From Streptomyces ochraceiscleroticus (GTDB lineage: Bacteria; Actinomycetota; Actinomycetes; Streptomycetales; Streptomycetaceae), in the NCBI RefSeq assembly GCF_000720485.1, contig NZ_JOAX01000028.1, positions 1-64,000 of the forward strand: DNA of 64,000 nt. The letters are read 5' to 3'. Under the pieces are notes generated by a model. That model was given only the letters and a program-made list of their open reading frames with translations, had not been told where the DNA came from and did no database searches. The first letter of the stretch is position 1, and each line of letters opens with the position of its first letter. Positions 61,767-64,000 of the stretch are shown one piece after another. A program made the translations under genes and the position numbers.

Positions 61767-63635
61767 CTACGCCGGAGCCGCTTCCTCGTCCTGCTCCGTC
61801 AGACCGGTGAAGGCGTCCGGAACAAAAGCGCGTGAAGATCCCGGGAAGCGGGCCGGATTGTGCGGTACCACGAAACCGCGGCGGGCTGCCGGCGTGGCCG
61901 CGGCCTCGTTGGCGGTGGCCACCGCATTCCATCGGGCGATGAAGTCCGGCGGTGTCCACGTGGCCAGGCCGGGCGGGTTGCCGAGCAGTTCCCGCCACAG
62001 AGTGTGACGGAGGCCGGTGACCGTGGCGGGGTGGTGGAAGGCGACGCAAGCCTCGGTATCGATGCGGAAGGAACGCGGGTTCGCGTTCGCCGATCCGACG
62101 ATGGCGAACTCGTCGTCGGTGATCAGGACTTTGCTGTGCAGATATATCTGTCGGCTGCGGAATCCCGTCGGCGGGGGCGGCGAGTCGGTCGGCCGTACGG
62201 GCCGGCCGCCGCGCGCCTTGGCGACGACCGAGTACACGCCGAAACGCCCGGCGTGCTCGCTCGCCAGCCGCCGGAGCAGCCCGCTCTGCAGAGCCATGCC
62301 GTCCTCAGTGATCGGGTCGGCGGCGGTGCCGGCCGGGGTCACCTCTTCGGGTGCCACCGGGACCACCACGATGATCACCAGGTTCTGATGCGCGTCCGCG
62401 GCCGTCTCCACCCAGTCGCCGATGCGCGTGTCGCGGACATACTGGTTCTCGATGTAGACGTATTTCTGGGCCCGCTCGATCGCGTTCCGGTAGGACCGCA
62501 GGACGTCGTCGCGAACCGTGTTCGGTACGCTGAACACGTTGCTCGGCACCGAGGTAGTGCGCAGCATCTGTGCCGAGGCAGCGCCAGCGCCCGCGGGAGG
62601 CGGCGACGGGAGCGTCAGCGTGGCTGTCGGGACCTGCGTGTCGAGCCCGATGCGCGGATGCGCGGTGGTGAACTCGGCGACGCGGGTTTCGAACGCGGCG
62701 CGCTCAGCCGTCCAGCGTCCCACGAATCCGCGAGCCAGGTCCCGCGCCACCGCCCCGTCCACCCGGCAGTGGACGTCGTGCCACCGACGCAGGACGCTGT
62801 CGTGCCGCTGCGTGTCGGCGCGGGTGGAGGCGAGGTCGAGCCCGCCGCAGTAGGCGAGTCCACCATCAATGATCATCATCTTCTGGTGGTGGCTGACCGG
62901 GAACATCCGCCAGTCCGGCGAGGCCTGAACGGTGGGCACGAAGGCCGGGCTGACGTCGATGAACTCCCAGATCCCCGGGCGCAGTTGCAGGGCCGCCTGC
63001 CGGGCGGCCCTGGGCATGGCGGCGATGCGTCCCACGATGCGCGTGAGCTTGGGCCGCATTTCGTCGTCGATCGTGTGCGTGAGGCTCAGAGTCTCGATCG
63101 TGGCCGGATGCAGGCTCGCGATGACATGCAGGCGCCGCATGCCGGTGACCCGCTCGACCCGCCGGGCCTCGGCGAACAGCATCGCGTGCGTGCGCCACGC
63201 GCCCAGATGGTTGTCGGGCGCCTGCACGGCGTCGAAGTCGCAGAGAATCACCCGGACGTCGACGCCATGCTCGGCCAGCGCGCCGAACAGTCTCACCCAG
63301 GTCGTCGGGCGGCGCTTGATCCCCCGGTCCCGCAGCACCTTGGCGACGGCGGCCGGATCGACGAGCGCTACTCGGGGATCACGGCTGTGCCCGAACATCC
63401 AGGTGGCGAAGAAGACCGACGAGGTCGCTCCCGCCGCCGACAGACCCATGGCCCGGAATGTGTCGTGCCCGTCGACAAAACAGTCAACCTTGATGCCGGT
63501 CGCCATTGGGCCGATAAAGCGATCGTCGCCGTCCGCCAGCTCGGGAAGAAAGAAGTCCGTAGCCGCCATGGGTTGTGATGCTACGCCGAGGCTGGCATCG
63601 TAGCGATACGTCGGATGGGCTGCCTTTTCGATCAC
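61767..63635 (-). CDS. phospholipase D-family protein with two HKD motifs
   Basis: A 622-aa enzyme. The first HKD motif is VSHHQKMMIIDGGLAYCGGL, the second IYLHSKVLITDDEFAIVGSA with NANPRS after it, the standard pair for phosphodiester hydrolysis or transphosphatidylation. Linked features are YIENQYVRD before the second half and a long proline-rich loop (LTLPSPPPAGAGAASAQMLR) between halves. No signal peptide is visible, so it acts in the cytosol or leaves by another route. The GTG at 63635 gives the longest form; ATG 63569 (MAATDFFLPEL) is an alternative with no better ribosome site. Confidence 0.88.
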   Translation of the reverse strand: MIEKAAHPTYRYDASLGVASQPMAATDFFLPELADGDDRFIGPMATGIKVDCFVDGHDTFRAMGLSAAGATSSVFFATWMFGHSRDPRVALVDPAAVAKVLRDRGIKRRPTTWVRLFGALAEHGVDVRVILCDFDAVQAPDNHLGAWRTHAMLFAEARRVERVTGMRRLHVIASLHPATIETLSLTHTIDDEMRPKLTRIVGRIAAMPRAARQAALQLRPGIWEFIDVSPAFVPTVQASPDWRMFPVSHHQKMMIIDGGLAYCGGLDLASTRADTQRHDSVLRRWHDVHCRVDGAVARDLARGFVGRWTAERAAFETRVAEFTTAHPRIGLDTQVPTATLTLPSPPPAGAGAASAQMLRTTSVPSNVFSVPNTVRDDVLRSYRNAIERAQKYVYIENQYVRDTRIGDWVETAADAHQNLVIIVVVPVAPEEVTPAGTAADPITEDGMALQSGLLRRLASEHAGRFGVYSVVAKARGGRPVRPTDSPPPPTGFRSRQIYLHSKVLITDDEFAIVGSANANPRSFRIDTEACVAFHHPATVTGLRHTLWRELLGNPPGLATWTPPDFIARWNAVATANEAAATPAARRGFVVPHNPARFPGSSRAFVPDAFTGLTEQDEEAAPA

Positions 63636-63667
63636 GGCGGCACACCGATTTCGCCGAGGGGGCTCCG

Positions 63668-64000
63668 TTGAGTGAGCCGCGTGCGTTCCTGGATGCCGTA
63701 CTGGGCGCAGTGATCGAGGCGGTCACGCCTCTCGAGGATGCCCTTGCCGATCCGGTGCTTTTCCGAGCGCTGTTGGAGGAATTGGGCTGGGTGGTCGAGG
63801 CGGGAGATATCGACCCCCAGGAGCTGAGCGCCCAATTACCGATCAAAAACATTTTGGATTCGGTCCGGGACGTCCTCGAAACGATCCGCACGGGTGCGGC
63901 GACACCTGGTCTCTATCAAACGCTCGTCCGGGACACTACCGCGCTGATCAGCGCGCTGGGCACCGCGGCCGGGGACGATCCTCCCCCGTCGCTGCCGCCG
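63668..64000 (+). CDS. start of a gene running off the window
   Basis: TTG 63668, with GAGGGGG ahead, opens 111 codons to the window edge: SEPRAFLDAVLGAVIEAVTP, LEDALADPVLFRALLEELGW, then helices to SALGTAAGDDPPPSLPP. Divergent from phospholipase D. Helical, acidic, no recognised domain in the visible part. Confidence 0.55.
   Translation, partial: MSEPRAFLDAVLGAVIEAVTPLEDALADPVLFRALLEELGWVVEAGDIDPQELSAQLPIKNILDSVRDVLETIRTGAATPGLYQTLVRDTTALISALGTAAGDDPPPSLPP

Noticed and set aside
61860..63578. 572-aa rightward open frame opposite phospholipase D
   Set aside because: Antisense to a gene with both HKD motifs; no independent domain or start signal.

Overview
The window is high-GC actinobacterial DNA, almost certainly Streptomyces. 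The signs are strong third-position GC, GTG/TTG starts, ATGA/GTGA stop-start overlaps, a typical C-A-T-TE NRPS, STAND ATPases of Streptomyces type, XRE/sigma-like regulators and many small membrane ORFs. The first ~185 bases carry consecutive hairpins with 3-nt TNC loops, the layout of a Streptomyces telomere. The window therefore probably starts at, or very close to, the end of a linear replicon (chromosome arm or linear plasmid). The many broken genes, recombinases and intra-window duplications fit a subtelomeric accessory region.

Layout. 1-5.6 kb: telomere-like palindromes, a PD-(D/E)XK-like protein, a pentapeptide-repeat/2-TM protein broken by one extra G, and a decayed SbcC/Rad50-type ATPase. 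5.6-16.1 kb: a compact leftward operon (N-hydroxylating monooxygenase, diaminobutyrate-type aminotransferase, MetA-like acyltransferase, aspartokinase, MFS exporter, single-module NRPS), preceded by a perfect 23-bp hairpin. 16.7-21.1 kb: a three-gene small-regulator operon and a STAND ATPase. 21.2-26.1 kb: a translationally coupled trio (cholesterol-oxidase-like GMC enzyme, patatin, alpha/beta hydrolase); the first two proteins share the same C-terminal domain. 26.4-29.4 kb: gene fragments (DJ-1/PfpI, STAND C-terminus, adenylating enzyme, two GNATs, NACHT P-loop). 29.7-39.3 kb: an intact pentapeptide/2-TM protein, a 1226-aa STAND NTPase coupled to a small 2-TM protein, a tyrosine integrase and a nonsense-interrupted serine recombinase. 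39.3-48.6 kb: divergent pentapeptide paralogues between 61-bp direct repeats, a serine recombinase with iterons, a perfect 70-bp palindrome, and a gene flanked by 59-bp inverted repeats. 48.6-61.4 kb: hypothetical operons, an XRE/sigma-like regulator operon, a lipoprotein, and duplicated or broken pieces of an HNH nuclease and a coiled-coil protein. 61.6-64 kb: phospholipase D with a 30-aa hydrophobic partner, and the start of a gene that runs off the window.

How genes work together. The best supported system is the 5.65-16.03 kb cluster. Aspartokinase plus a diaminobutyrate-type aminotransferase would feed aspartate into 2,4-diaminobutyrate. The monooxygenase would N-hydroxylate an amine, the MetA-like enzyme could acylate it, the NRPS would activate and release (possibly oligomerise) the product, and the MFS protein would export it. 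A hydroxamate siderophore or related N-oxygenated metabolite is the natural reading, but this is inference. Two less usual modules deserve attention. One is the membrane-protein/STAND pair, whose two proteins share a 13-residue S-x-G-x-A-x-T-G-D-x-N motif. The other is the GMC/patatin/hydrolase trio with its duplicated accessory domain. No tRNA, rRNA or CRISPR array was seen.
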